Shown: piece after piece, positions 9,354-18,654 of the stretch | How positions within the stretch are numbered: the first letter of the stretch is position 1 | How the letters are laid out: each line of letters starts with the position of its first letter | The notes under the pieces: model-generated | Seen by the model: the letters and a program-made list of their open reading frames with translations, nothing else | Databases searched by the model: none | Told to the model about the DNA's origin: nothing | Position numbers and translations under genes: made by a program | From: Thermotomaculum hydrothermale | Lineage (GTDB): Bacteria > Acidobacteriota > Holophagae > Thermotomaculales > Thermotomaculaceae | NCBI RefSeq assembly: GCF_016592575.1 | Contig: NZ_AP017470.1 | Coordinates: 248,001-312,000 of the forward strand | DNA: 64,000 nt | Direction: 5' to 3'

Positions 9354-10910
9354 ATGAGAAAGATAAGCTTAATAATAATCTTTGCACTATTTTCAATATA
9401 CTCTTTTTCCATTGTTAAAAATTACAAGGAGATAAAGTATCCTCCTTTAAAGGTACCTGAAAAGGTTACACCTGAAAAGATAGAACTCAATAATGGCTTG
9501 ACAGTTTTAATCCTTGAAGACCACGAACTTCCTGTTGTAAGCGGTGAAATTATGTTTCATGCAGGTAGTGTTTGTGACCCTGATGGCAAGGAAGGATTAA
9601 GCGAGTTGTTTTCAAATGTGTTAAGAACAGGTGGTAATTCTTTAATGAATGGGGATGAAATGGATGAATTCCTTGAAGGCACGGCTTCAAGCATTGAGGC
9701 ATCATCGGACGATACATCTATTTCAGTCTCCTTTGATTGCTTGAAGGAAAACTTCCCAAAGGTTTTTGACCTTTTTGTAGCCACATTAACAAGTCCTGAA
9801 TTTGAACAGCAGAAGATTGAAATTGCAAAAGCGCAGATGAAAGCAATGATTGTAAGGAGAAACGATGACCCTAAGGCAATTGCAAGAAGGGTGTTTTCAA
9901 GAAGGATATATGGATTAACTTCCCCATTCTCAAAACAGGCTGAACTTGCAACTGTAAGTGCAATAACAAGGGAAGATTTAATAGCTTACAGAGAAAAATA
10001 TTTCTGTGGCAAAAACGCGGTAATGTATATTTATGGGGATTTTAATGCAAAAGAGGTAAAGAAACTTTTAAAAGATAAACTTGCAAAATCCCTTAAAACT
10101 GGAGAAAAGGCTCAACTTCCTTCTAAAATAAAGCCTGAAAAAAGTGGTATTTATTTTGTCCAGAGGGAAGGGGTTACACAGTCTAACATTGTATTTGGTA
10201 ACCTTGTAAAGATGAAGAAAGACAATCCAGATTACCCTGCCGCAGTTATATTTTCAAGGATTTTAGGGGGTGGGTTTTCATCAAGGTTTATGAAAACTAT
10301 AAGAAGGGATATGGGACTTTCTTACTCTCCTCACGCGTACATTTATGCCCCTTATAATTACTATGGCTTCTTTATGGGTGCAATTAACACAAGGCTAAAC
10401 GCAACTGGAAAGGTTATAGAAACTGCCCTCTCAATAATTAAAGACATCCAGGAAAACGGAGTAACAGAAGAGGAATTAAAACAGGTAAAAGATGAATTCT
10501 TAAACTCATATGTTTTCCAGTTCGACAGCAAAGAAAAGCAGATTGCCAAAGTGGCTTACTACACATTCTATGGTTATCCCGTTGATTTTAACGAAAGATT
10601 CTTCAATGCGGTAAAAAAGGTTACAAATGAGGATATAAAAAGGGTGGCAAACAAATACATTGATTTAAATAATCTGACAATAGCCGTTGTTGGGGACTCT
10701 TCAAAGTTTGATATGCCTTTGACAAAGTTTGGCAAGGTTTACCCTGTTGATGTGACAATTCCTGGGTTGAAAGAAATGCAGATGAAAAGAATGCAGATGA
10801 TGAAAATGATGAAGGAAAAAATGAAGAAAAAGGGTGAAAAAGTAAAGAAACATAAGGTACTTAAAAAGAAAAAAATGGAGAAAATAAAGCAAAAAACAAG
10901 CTCTAAATAA
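9354..10910 (+). CDS. M16 family peptidase-like, non-catalytic subunit with Met/Lys-rich tail
   Basis: 518 residues with a signal peptide (about 1-20). The fold matches M16 (NGLTVLILEDHELPVV, then the MFHAGSV strand), but the zinc motif is lost: the HxxEH positions read E84, S87, N88. The R/Y pair region near the C-terminal half (FSSRFMKTIRRDMGLSYSP) that binds substrate is kept. It should therefore dimerise with the preceding catalytic subunit. The last 48 residues are a disordered tail with 20 Lys and 9 Met (KRMQMMKMMKEKMKKK and on), not part of the peptidase fold. A terminator follows. Confidence 0.88.
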   Translation: MRKISLIIIFALFSIYSFSIVKNYKEIKYPPLKVPEKVTPEKIELNNGLTVLILEDHELPVVSGEIMFHAGSVCDPDGKEGLSELFSNVLRTGGNSLMNGDEMDEFLEGTASSIEASSDDTSISVSFDCLKENFPKVFDLFVATLTSPEFEQQKIEIAKAQMKAMIVRRNDDPKAIARRVFSRRIYGLTSPFSKQAELATVSAITREDLIAYREKYFCGKNAVMYIYGDFNAKEVKKLLKDKLAKSLKTGEKAQLPSKIKPEKSGIYFVQREGVTQSNIVFGNLVKMKKDNPDYPAAVIFSRILGGGFSSRFMKTIRRDMGLSYSPHAYIYAPYNYYGFFMGAINTRLNATGKVIETALSIIKDIQENGVTEEELKQVKDEFLNSYVFQFDSKEKQIAKVAYYTFYGYPVDFNERFFNAVKKVTNEDIKRVANKYIDLNNLTIAVVGDSSKFDMPLTKFGKVYPVDVTIPGLKEMQMKRMQMMKMMKEKMKKKGEKVKKHKVLKKKKMEKIKQKTSSK

Positions 10911-10914
10911 AATT

Positions 10915-10939
10915 AGCCCCGAGAAATCGGGGCTTTTTT
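10915..10939 (+). terminator. Rho-independent terminator after the M16 pair
   Basis: An 8-bp stem AGCCCCGA / TCGGGGCT with a GAAA loop and a T tract. It is followed within 3 nt by the -10 box of the next gene. Confidence 0.93.
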
Positions 10940-10941
10940 AG

Positions 10942-10947
10942 TATAAT
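10942..10947 (+). promoter_or_regulatory. -10 box of the YjdF-like gene, likely leaderless
   Basis: TATAAT ends 7 nt before the ATG at 10955, leaving no room for a Shine-Dalgarno. The -35 position falls inside the preceding terminator and has no consensus match. Confidence 0.5.
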
Positions 10948-10954
10948 TGAGTTT

Positions 10955-11554
10955 ATGAAAGATAAGAGTTTTTTGGATTTACCTAAATTGTTACTAATTG
11001 TTTATATTGTTTTGTTTGTTGTTTGCGCGATTAATCCAGTTGACAGAAAAGTCTGGTTTTTTGAAAATATCACAGTTTTAATTGTTGTTGTTCCCCTTGT
11101 TTTAACATATAAGAAATTCAGATTCTCAAATACAGCTTATATTCTAATGTTTGTCTGGATTGTAATGCACACAATAGGTGGTCATTATGTATTTAAAAAT
11201 GTGCCGTTTGATTTTGTTAACAATTTATTTGGATGGGAGAGAAACAATTACGACAGGGTGGCACATTTCTCTGTCGGCTTTTACGCCTTTGCCATTGCAG
11301 AATTACTTGATAGAAAAAAACTTGTTAACTCAAAAATTGTCCTTTTTCTATTCCCTATTTTTGCAATATTTACAGTTGCTTCTGTGTACGAAATAATTGA
11401 ATGGATTGCCGCAGGAAATTTAAGCCCCAAAGAAGCACTATACTATGTTAGTGCTCAGGGGGATATCTGGGATGCACAGAAGGACATGCTATGCGATGGT
11501 TTGGGAGCGATTCTTGCAACATGTTTTTATTTTTTGCAAAAAAGGTTGTTTTAA
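10955..11554 (+). CDS. DUF2238 / YjdF-like inner membrane protein
   Basis: 199 residues with about five to six membrane helices. Conserved family motifs are ERNNYDRVAHFSVGF around 95-110, the helix ending in YEIIEW, and GDIWDAQKDMLCDGLGA near the C-terminus. These match the DUF2238 (E. coli YjdF) family, whose function is unknown; the conserved acidic residues, His and Trp in the membrane suggest a buried polar site. The gene stands alone between a terminator and the kinase operon and seems to be translated from a leaderless message. Confidence 0.82.
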   Translation: MKDKSFLDLPKLLLIVYIVLFVVCAINPVDRKVWFFENITVLIVVVPLVLTYKKFRFSNTAYILMFVWIVMHTIGGHYVFKNVPFDFVNNLFGWERNNYDRVAHFSVGFYAFAIAELLDRKKLVNSKIVLFLFPIFAIFTVASVYEIIEWIAAGNLSPKEALYYVSAQGDIWDAQKDMLCDGLGAILATCFYFLQKRLF

Positions 11555-11622
11555 AAAAGCAATTAGCCTATTTTTTTAATTTTTTTTCTTTATTATGTTA
11601 GCACCTAAACTTTTTCAATATA

Positions 11623-11648
11623 TTGACAATTAAGCGTTTTAATACTAT
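11623..11648 (+). promoter_or_regulatory. Possible promoter of the kinase operon
   Basis: A consensus TTGACA (11623-11628) is followed after 14 nt by TACTAT (11643-11648). The spacing is short for sigma-70, so this is tentative. It is the only promoter-like sequence upstream of the long run beginning at 11661. Confidence 0.3.
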
Positions 11649-11660
11649 CCTTATTGCAGG

Positions 11661-13619
11661 ATGAAACATCTTCAAACAGTTGGTAGATATAAAATTGAAT
11701 CAATCTTAGGTGAGGGTGCAATGGGGGTAGTGTATAAAGCACATGACCCCATTATCAAAAGGACTGTCGCTATCAAACTAATTAAGGTTGACGAGGGTAT
11801 TTCAGAGCAAGAGAAAAAGGAATTTTATGAGAGGTTTTACAGAGAAGCTCAGATTGCAGGTACATTAAACCACCCTAATATTGTGGGTATTTATGACATA
11901 GGAGAAGAACAGGGAATTCCTTACATTGCTATGGAGTTTGTAGAGGGAGAAACCCTTTCTTCAATAATTGCTAAAAAGGGAAGGTTAGACCTTGAAACCT
12001 GTGTAAAAATTGTTTCTCAGCTTGCGTCTGCACTTGATTATGCGCATAAAAAAGGGATTATACACAGGGATATAAAACCAGGAAATATCTTAATTGATCA
12101 AGAATTAAAGTGTAAAATAATGGATTTTGGAATAGCAAAACTTCAAAACTCTTCCCTGACTCAAACAGGCACCTTTCTTGGTACCCCCAGTTATGCCTCA
12201 CCAGAGCAAATTATGGAAGGGAAGGTTGACCATCGCTCAGATATTTTTTCTTTAGGTATTGTTACATATGAGATGCTCACAGGGAAATTGCCTTTTAAAG
12301 GACAGACTTTGTCTGCAATTTTATACAAAATTGTTCATGAGCCTCCAGAGCCTGTTGAAAATGTTCATGAGATTGGGTTTACCGAAGAATCGTGGAATGA
12401 AGTTTTTAACAGAATTTTTGCAAAAAATCCAGATGAGAGGTACCAGTCGGCAAAACAATTTTCTAATGATTTAATAAGGGCAGTTAAATTAACACGCTCT
12501 CAAAAATCAAGGATTAAAGATTTGCTTTCAGATACAGGGCTTGATAGCTCAGTTTCAATGATTGAGAAGGAACTTGCGAGAAATGAGTATGAATTAATAC
12601 GGGCAAAAGAGATAACAGAAAAAAAACAGTCAAGCAAAAAAGGGTTGTTTTTTATTGTCTTTTTGTTTGTATTAATTGGAGCTTTTGCAGGGGGGTATTA
12701 TTATACAAACGGAGAGATACTAAACAATATAAATGAAGGATTGAGCCAGATTCTTCCTTTTGGAATAACTAAAGAAGTAAGAATTGAGTCAGACCCTTTA
12801 GGCGCTGATGTTTATATTAACGACAGTTTTGTAGGCAAAACACCAATAACAGTTAAACTTTCCGGGAAAAATGGAGAACAAAAGAGAATTGTTTTAAAAA
12901 AAGAAGGTTATAAGCCTGTGAATAAGACCTTTTTCTTTTCAAAAGATACTAACAATTTGAAATATAAACTTGAATCACTTTTTACCACAATGTCAATTGT
13001 TACTGAACCGCCACAAACAACTGTGTTTATAAATGGAAAGGAAAGTTGCGTTACCCCCTGTGAAATAAAGATAAATACTTCAAAGAAAAATATCCTGCTC
13101 TTTAAAGCTGAAGGATATAAAGACAAAACAATTGTGTTAAATCCTGGGGAGATTTTAACAAGTAAGGTTGTTTTGGAGGTTATAAAACAGCCTTCTTATT
13201 TGGTGATTGATACCGAGTTTCCTGTCAAACTTTATATTAGAAGAAATGGAAAGTGGAAGTACTTAGGAGAGTTTACAAATGGGAAAAGCATTAAACTTGA
13301 AGCAGGTACAGTGAAGTTGAAAGTGGAAAATATGAAATATTTTTATCGTCAGATTTTTGTTGAAGAGTTGATTGGGAACAAAAAAACAGTTTTGAAACTT
13401 CCACCACTTGGTATTATTCATAAAATAGATGTTGCGCCCTTATATGCGGAGGTTTATATTGATGGTATAAGTGTGGGTGAAACGCCAATTTTTAATGTGA
13501 AAATTGTTGCGGGAACTCATAAGATAAAGTTTGTGAGCCCTGGTGATAATAAAGTAAAAGAGATATCTGTTGAGGTTAGGGCAGATAAAGAACTAAATAT
13601 TAAGGAAAAACTATTATGA
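11661..13619 (+). CDS. Membrane-anchored Ser/Thr protein kinase with PEGA domains
   Basis: 652 residues. The kinase domain at 8-275 is complete: glycine loop GEGAMGVVYKA, Lys39, HRDIKPGN (catalytic Asp137), DFG at 155-157 and the activation segment GTPSYASPEQ. A short coiled segment leads to one transmembrane helix at about 328-347, so the kinase is cytoplasmic. The extracytoplasmic part has at least three PEGA repeats (about 372-440, 444-505, 585-650), each with VYINDSFVGKTP-like cores; PEGA repeats in such kinases are thought to bind the envelope. It overlaps the next gene by 4 nt (ATGA). The two downstream genes are exported proteins with TPR, PEGA and PDZ parts, possible partners on the outside. 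Confidence 0.92.
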   Translation: MKHLQTVGRYKIESILGEGAMGVVYKAHDPIIKRTVAIKLIKVDEGISEQEKKEFYERFYREAQIAGTLNHPNIVGIYDIGEEQGIPYIAMEFVEGETLSSIIAKKGRLDLETCVKIVSQLASALDYAHKKGIIHRDIKPGNILIDQELKCKIMDFGIAKLQNSSLTQTGTFLGTPSYASPEQIMEGKVDHRSDIFSLGIVTYEMLTGKLPFKGQTLSAILYKIVHEPPEPVENVHEIGFTEESWNEVFNRIFAKNPDERYQSAKQFSNDLIRAVKLTRSQKSRIKDLLSDTGLDSSVSMIEKELARNEYELIRAKEITEKKQSSKKGLFFIVFLFVLIGAFAGGYYYTNGEILNNINEGLSQILPFGITKEVRIESDPLGADVYINDSFVGKTPITVKLSGKNGEQKRIVLKKEGYKPVNKTFFFSKDTNNLKYKLESLFTTMSIVTEPPQTTVFINGKESCVTPCEIKINTSKKNILLFKAEGYKDKTIVLNPGEILTSKVVLEVIKQPSYLVIDTEFPVKLYIRRNGKWKYLGEFTNGKSIKLEAGTVKLKVENMKYFYRQIFVEELIGNKKTVLKLPPLGIIHKIDVAPLYAEVYIDGISVGETPIFNVKIVAGTHKIKFVSPGDNKVKEISVEVRADKELNIKEKLL

Positions 13620-14980
13620 AACTATTAATGGCTTTGTTATTAATTGCAAATTTTACAACTTCAACTGATTTGAGGATTTATGAAAGCGGAATGGCTTTTT
13701 TATTGAATAAAAATTATAGCGAGGCTATAAAAGAATTCCAGACTCTGGTTGAACAATACCCGCAATCAGAAAAAGCCGATGAGGCACTTTTGGAAATAGG
13801 AAAGTATTACTATTTAATAGGAGAAAAAGATAAAGCTTTAAAGTATTTTGACAGAGTCATAAACGATTATAAATCAAGCAATAGTTATGACAATGCACTT
13901 TATTACAAAGGGATGATAATGCTGGACAATCAGGATATAGATTCTGCTTATGGGATCCTTTCTAAAATAAAGGCAGGTATCCCTGATTCAGAGATTCTTG
14001 ATAAGGTTTACTATAAATTAGGAGAAATATGTGGGCTTAAAGGAAACTATAAACAGGGATTGTATTTCCTATCAAAGGTATATATGAGATTTCCAGAAAG
14101 CGAAGTTTTTGACGAGTCCATGGAATTGGCTTCTTACTTTTATTACAAATTAAACAACCCTGGAGAAGGGTTAAAGATGTTATCATTTATTACTCTAGAA
14201 AATATTAAAGATAATAATGTCCCTTTTTTAACCACAAATCTATTAAGGTTTTATTTAAACAAAAAATACAAAATCCATAGAACTTATTATCAAATTTCAA
14301 AGCCTGGGGTAATAATTACCGATAAACGAGGTACTTTGTATGCATATTCAAAGAAAGAAGATGCGTTTTATCTTATAACAAAAGGGAAGATGAGGAAATT
14401 TTCAACCCCATCAGAGGTTACCTCTATTTTTTATAGCAAAAGGTTTGGCTTTTACTATTCAACTTCAAACAGGGTTTTTAATAAAACAGAAGGAATTTCT
14501 AAATCCTTTACAGACGGAGGGGAGCCATTAAGCAATATTGTTTCTATTGCAATAGATTACTTTGGCAATTACCTTATTTATGACAAAGATAAAGCAGTGG
14601 TTTACAAGTTTGATAAAACAGGGAAATTGTTAAAAAAGATAGTTGCTCCTGCTGATTATATAAAAATCAGGAAAGACGGTAAGATCTTTATAGTGAGAGA
14701 TTCAAGAAATGTAATTGATGTAAGGGATTTTGAAGGAAAACTTATTAAAACTTTTGCCAATTATTCGAAGATTGTTGATTTAGACTTTGACAATTACGAT
14801 AACATTTATATGCTTGTGGATAAAGGTAAAACTCTTGTCATTTTAAAGGAGGATTTTTCACTGTTTCAAAAGATTGATATATATAACCTTTTAGGTGGGA
14901 AATTTTACCATATGACGGTTGATGGAGATGGAACAATTTTTCTCGCTGATAAGTCTTCATCTATAGTGAGGTTTAACTGA
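13616..14980 (+). CDS. Exported TPR-repeat protein with C-terminal beta-propeller-like region
   Basis: 454 residues with a short N-terminal signal (KLLMALLLIANF). Residues about 20-200 are tetratricopeptide repeats (AIKEFQTLVEQYPQSEKADEALLEIGKYY pattern, the BamD/YbgF type). From about 235 onward short repeated beta segments (GTLYAYSKKEDAFY, GNYLIYDKDKAVVYKFD, GTIFLADKSSSIVRFN) suggest an NHL-like propeller. No enzyme motif is seen. It starts inside the stop of the kinase gene and its own stop shares one base with the next start, so translation is coupled through three genes. Likely a periplasmic scaffold working with the kinase sensor region. Confidence 0.75.
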   Translation: MKLLMALLLIANFTTSTDLRIYESGMAFLLNKNYSEAIKEFQTLVEQYPQSEKADEALLEIGKYYYLIGEKDKALKYFDRVINDYKSSNSYDNALYYKGMIMLDNQDIDSAYGILSKIKAGIPDSEILDKVYYKLGEICGLKGNYKQGLYFLSKVYMRFPESEVFDESMELASYFYYKLNNPGEGLKMLSFITLENIKDNNVPFLTTNLLRFYLNKKYKIHRTYYQISKPGVIITDKRGTLYAYSKKEDAFYLITKGKMRKFSTPSEVTSIFYSKRFGFYYSTSNRVFNKTEGISKSFTDGGEPLSNIVSIAIDYFGNYLIYDKDKAVVYKFDKTGKLLKKIVAPADYIKIRKDGKIFIVRDSRNVIDVRDFEGKLIKTFANYSKIVDLDFDNYDNIYMLVDKGKTLVILKEDFSLFQKIDIYNLLGGKFYHMTVDGDGTIFLADKSSSIVRFN

Positions 14981-17043
14981 TGAAAAAGTTAATAACTATA
15001 CTGGCAGTATTTCTTATTTCATTAAATTCTTTCTCTATAGACTATGTTTCCACCTTCAAACAGGGAGAAGACATATTCTTTAACTCTGATAATCAGGTAA
15101 ACGCCATTCCTGTTTTTGAGAGTATTGTCCAGTCTTACGAGTTAGGGGAATTGCCGCAGGAAGCTTATCCTTACTATATGAAAAGCCTTGAATACCTCTG
15201 TCTTTTGTATTTGAAGAAAGGTGATCAGAAAAGTTCAAAGGATATGCTTGTGAAAATTATTAAAACAAATCCAGCACACAAATTGAATAGCGCAATATTT
15301 CCCAGAAAATTAAGAACCCTTTTTGCCAACCTTAAAAAGGAGCTTGTTGGATATATAGATGTAAAATGCCCGGAAACAGACTTTAAGTGTATTGTTGACG
15401 GAAAAGAGGCTGAAAGAGATGAAACAGGAAAGATACCTGTTCTTGAAGGGAAACATACTGTTGAAATTACAAAACCTAATTTTTCAACAATTTCAAAAGA
15501 ATTTGAAATTAAAGTAGGGGAGACGATAACAGTTGATGCCCCTATAATAAGAATAAAAGCATCAGCAACAATCTTAACATCTCCTCCCAATGTGAAGGTT
15601 TATCTGGATGGAGTTTATGTGGGTGAAACCTCAGGAACAGCCCCTCTTGATTATTTAAAAGAGCATGTTGAAACAATTCAAGAATTGGGGATAACACCTT
15701 CTGAACTTTCAAACTATTTTGTAATTAATAACCTTGACAAAGGAGAGCATGAACTTGAGCTTAAAAGAGATTGCTATAAAACTGAGAAAGTGATTTTAAA
15801 TATTGAAGAGTTAAAGGATTACTTTTACAAACCTTTTGTTTTAGAGAGAAGCATAGGATATTTAAATATTGAAACCACAATTTTTGGTTTAAACGGCGAT
15901 GTGTTTGTTGATGGGAGAAGGGTGGGAAATTTACCAGTAAAAAAATTGGAAGTGTGTTCAGGTAGCCATAGTGTTAAAGTAGCATTTCCCACAGGTTTTT
16001 TTATAAAAACGGTAGAAGTTAATAGTGATGAAATTGTTAAAGTAAATGCAGTACCTAAACCATCACTTCTTTATGTAGGGACAAAACCACTTAAAAACGG
16101 AGTGGTGAATTTTACCAATTTTGAAAATAATTTAATTACTGCATTGAAAGAGATAAAGATTTTCAATGCTTCAAGTAATAGGGAGTATTTAAGTTCAGTT
16201 GATAATCTTCTAAATGGGGATAGAAAAACTATTGAAAAAATCAAAGAAGATTATGGAGAATCCCTTGTCCTTTTTGGAATTGAGAAGAGGGTTAGGTTGA
16301 GGAGGATTATTGATTTCTACATATTTAACACAGACTTTTTTAAACCTGAAAAAATAACAGTTAATCCAACAGATGCAGAGAGTATGAAAAAATTGATAAA
16401 TTTCATCAACAGTATTCCTCAAATTGTTGAATATACTGCTGATATAACTGTGATAAATGACCCGGAAGAAAATAAACCTGTAATTATTGATAGTCACAAT
16501 GAATTGTTGAAGAGAGGGGATGTTGTTCTTGCTATAAATGATAAAGAGGTGTTTACAGAGAAAGATGTTTATTCACTTTTGAAAGCTCCATCGGTAAAAA
16601 TTAAAGTTGAGAGAGGGAAAGAAATATTGGAGTTTGATGTTAAAGTTGTTAAAAGGCCTCTGCAAATAAGGCAAAATTTAAATTCTCTCTGCTATAACTC
16701 TGCATATCTATATTTTAAATCAAATATTAACAACCCGGATTTTGATGAGGTTGAAGTAAATGCTTTAAAACTTAATTTAGGAATTTGCTTTTTGAGATTT
16801 GGAATGTTTGAAAATGCTTATGATGTTTTTTCTTCAATAAAACTTCCTGATACGCCAGGGATATCTGCTGGTACAATACTGTTTTTAAAGGGTGTTTGCT
16901 ATCAGGAGATTGGTTTGTGGTCTGATTTGCAAATGCTTTACAACCAGTACAATTACAATGAAAACGCAACAATAATAAATTCTCACGGATTTAAAGTAAA
17001 AGATTTAATAGATTTTACGAAAGCTTACTTACAGGCACATTAA
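14980..17043 (+). CDS. Exported PEGA/PDZ/TPR protein
   Basis: 687 residues with a signal peptide (about 1-19). After a helical N-terminal part come PEGA-like repeats: KCIVDGKEAERDETG near 135, VKVYLDGVYVGETSG near 208, GDVFVDGRRVGNLP near 306. A segment around 505-560 (ELLKRGDVVLAINDKEVFT, then VKVERGKEILEF) reads as a PDZ domain that could bind C-terminal peptides. The C-terminus is TPR-like. The PEGA type matches that of the upstream kinase, suggesting that both bind the same envelope component. Function not known; no catalytic motif found. Confidence 0.75.
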   Translation: MKKLITILAVFLISLNSFSIDYVSTFKQGEDIFFNSDNQVNAIPVFESIVQSYELGELPQEAYPYYMKSLEYLCLLYLKKGDQKSSKDMLVKIIKTNPAHKLNSAIFPRKLRTLFANLKKELVGYIDVKCPETDFKCIVDGKEAERDETGKIPVLEGKHTVEITKPNFSTISKEFEIKVGETITVDAPIIRIKASATILTSPPNVKVYLDGVYVGETSGTAPLDYLKEHVETIQELGITPSELSNYFVINNLDKGEHELELKRDCYKTEKVILNIEELKDYFYKPFVLERSIGYLNIETTIFGLNGDVFVDGRRVGNLPVKKLEVCSGSHSVKVAFPTGFFIKTVEVNSDEIVKVNAVPKPSLLYVGTKPLKNGVVNFTNFENNLITALKEIKIFNASSNREYLSSVDNLLNGDRKTIEKIKEDYGESLVLFGIEKRVRLRRIIDFYIFNTDFFKPEKITVNPTDAESMKKLINFINSIPQIVEYTADITVINDPEENKPVIIDSHNELLKRGDVVLAINDKEVFTEKDVYSLLKAPSVKIKVERGKEILEFDVKVVKRPLQIRQNLNSLCYNSAYLYFKSNINNPDFDEVEVNALKLNLGICFLRFGMFENAYDVFSSIKLPDTPGISAGTILFLKGVCYQEIGLWSDLQMLYNQYNYNENATIINSHGFKVKDLIDFTKAYLQAH

Positions 17044-17055
17044 AGGGGTTAAAAA

Positions 17056-17724
17056 ATGAAAAACGCATTGATAATAATAAATGAAAAAGGTGATACTTCT
17101 CTGTCAAAATTTCCTTTATTGAAAGAGTTGCCGTTGGAGGCTGTTAGAAAACTCTCTTTCATTTTTATGGATGAGGCATTGTCAGAAGGATTCCCGGTTG
17201 AAAAAGGTTATTCTATTTTTCTTGTCAATTTTTCTGAGAAGGATAAAAATGACCTCTCTTTAAGGTACAACAATTTTGTAAAACAATTGATTGTTGAGGG
17301 CAAAACTTATCCAGAATTGATTAAAAATACCGTTAAACAAATAGGGGAGTACGATAGTTATCTTTTTGTTCGTTCAAATATAATTCCGTATACAGAGACT
17401 CAGTTTAACAACTTTTTTGAAAGGCTTGAAACACACGATATGGTTTTCGGTGCTTTTGATGAAGATGAATTTTTTATTTTAGGTTTTAACAATGAAATAA
17501 AGAACATTGTTCAGTCTTTAAAAGAATTTACAGAAGAAAGCCTTGAAACTATTGCTGTATCAGAAAACCTGGATATTTACTATTTACCTGAAAAAGCTGT
17601 GGTTACAAGTCTGGAATCGCTAACTGAGTTAAGACAAAAACTTAATAATGATTCAGGGCTCGCCAGAAAAATAGACAACCTTATTTTAGAAATTACACGC
17701 TACCACGAGGATAACCTTGAATAA
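17056..17724 (+). CDS. Uncharacterised protein, distant DUF2064 (TIGR04282-like) similarity
   Basis: 222 residues, cytosolic, with AAAGGGG before the ATG. The order of features resembles DUF2064 glycosyltransferase-like proteins: an N-terminal strand NALIIINEKG, a central helix pair, and HDMVFGAFDEDEFFILGF at the place where the family has a DVVLGP.DGGYYLIGL-type motif. Here the GP and GG residues are replaced, so catalysis is doubtful. It overlaps thiL by 8 nt. No other family is recognised; treat the assignment as a weak structural guess. Confidence 0.45.
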   Translation: MKNALIIINEKGDTSLSKFPLLKELPLEAVRKLSFIFMDEALSEGFPVEKGYSIFLVNFSEKDKNDLSLRYNNFVKQLIVEGKTYPELIKNTVKQIGEYDSYLFVRSNIIPYTETQFNNFFERLETHDMVFGAFDEDEFFILGFNNEIKNIVQSLKEFTEESLETIAVSENLDIYYLPEKAVVTSLESLTELRQKLNNDSGLARKIDNLILEITRYHEDNLE

Positions 17725-18652
17725 TTTAGAAAAAGAGATTATCTCTCTCCTTGAAAAAAAGCATAAATTTATAGGGGATGATTGTGCCGTCTTTGACGAT
17801 TTTGTAATTACCACAGACAGCCTTGTTGAGCATGTGCATTTTGATTTGAATATTTCAACCCCTTATCAGGTTGGAGTAAAAACTGTCTGTGCCAATTTAA
17901 GTGATATTGCAGCAATGGGGGCAAAGCCTGAATATTTTTTAACATCTCTTTCCCTTCCCCCCGCCTGTCCTTTCTTTATTGAGGGGTTTTTGCAGGGGAT
18001 AGAGGAAACACTTTCTCGTTTTAATGTGGAATTAATAGGGGGGGATACAACAGGCTCAAAAACCTTTGTTTTTATAAATGCAGTGGCTATTGGCAAGGTT
18101 ATAAACAAGCCTGTATTTAGAAGCGGTGCAAAGGTGGGTGATAAGATTTACCTTGCCGGTGTACCGGGATACTCTGCTATAGGCTATTACCTGATTAAGA
18201 ACAATATTGAAATAAAAGACCCCAACTATGCTTATGCGGTAAAAAAACACCTTGAGCCACTTCCCCAGGTTGAAGAGGGAATAATTATAGGGAAAAACAA
18301 TCTTGCAACAGCAATGATTGACATATCTGATGGATTGTCTAAAGAAATAGGGGAAATTTGCAGGTTAAGTGGCACAGGCTGCATTCTTTACTCGCAATTA
18401 TTTAAGCTTCCAGAAATTGATCTGTTTGAAGAAAAGGATTTATTGAATTACTTTCTCCACAGTGGAGAGGAATATATTTTGTTATTTACTTCCCCACTTG
18501 AAGAAGATGAGATAACTGAATTTCTGCCAGAAGCCTATGTTATAGGCGAGATAACTGATGAGAGAGAGGTTCTCCTTGAAGTGGGCTATTCTCTTGTTAA
18601 ATTAAAGGATTTAACCTATAATCATTTTGACAACAGGAAGGGACTGTATTAA
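17717..18652 (+). CDS. thiL: Thiamine-monophosphate kinase
   Basis: 311 residues from a TTG start with GAGG 6 nt upstream, overlapping the previous gene by 8 nt. ThiL/PurM-family features: GDDCAVFDD (Mg/ATP site), TTDSLVEHVHF, the ANLSDIAAMGAKP segment and IGGDTTGS. It phosphorylates thiamine monophosphate to thiamine diphosphate, the cofactor of the KOR and IOR complexes encoded nearby. A YjbQ-type gene linked to thiamine phosphate metabolism lies two genes downstream. Confidence 0.95.
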   Translation: MNNLEKEIISLLEKKHKFIGDDCAVFDDFVITTDSLVEHVHFDLNISTPYQVGVKTVCANLSDIAAMGAKPEYFLTSLSLPPACPFFIEGFLQGIEETLSRFNVELIGGDTTGSKTFVFINAVAIGKVINKPVFRSGAKVGDKIYLAGVPGYSAIGYYLIKNNIEIKDPNYAYAVKKHLEPLPQVEEGIIIGKNNLATAMIDISDGLSKEIGEICRLSGTGCILYSQLFKLPEIDLFEEKDLLNYFLHSGEEYILLFTSPLEEDEITEFLPEAYVIGEITDEREVLLEVGYSLVKLKDLTYNHFDNRKGLY

Positions 18653-18654
18653 CA

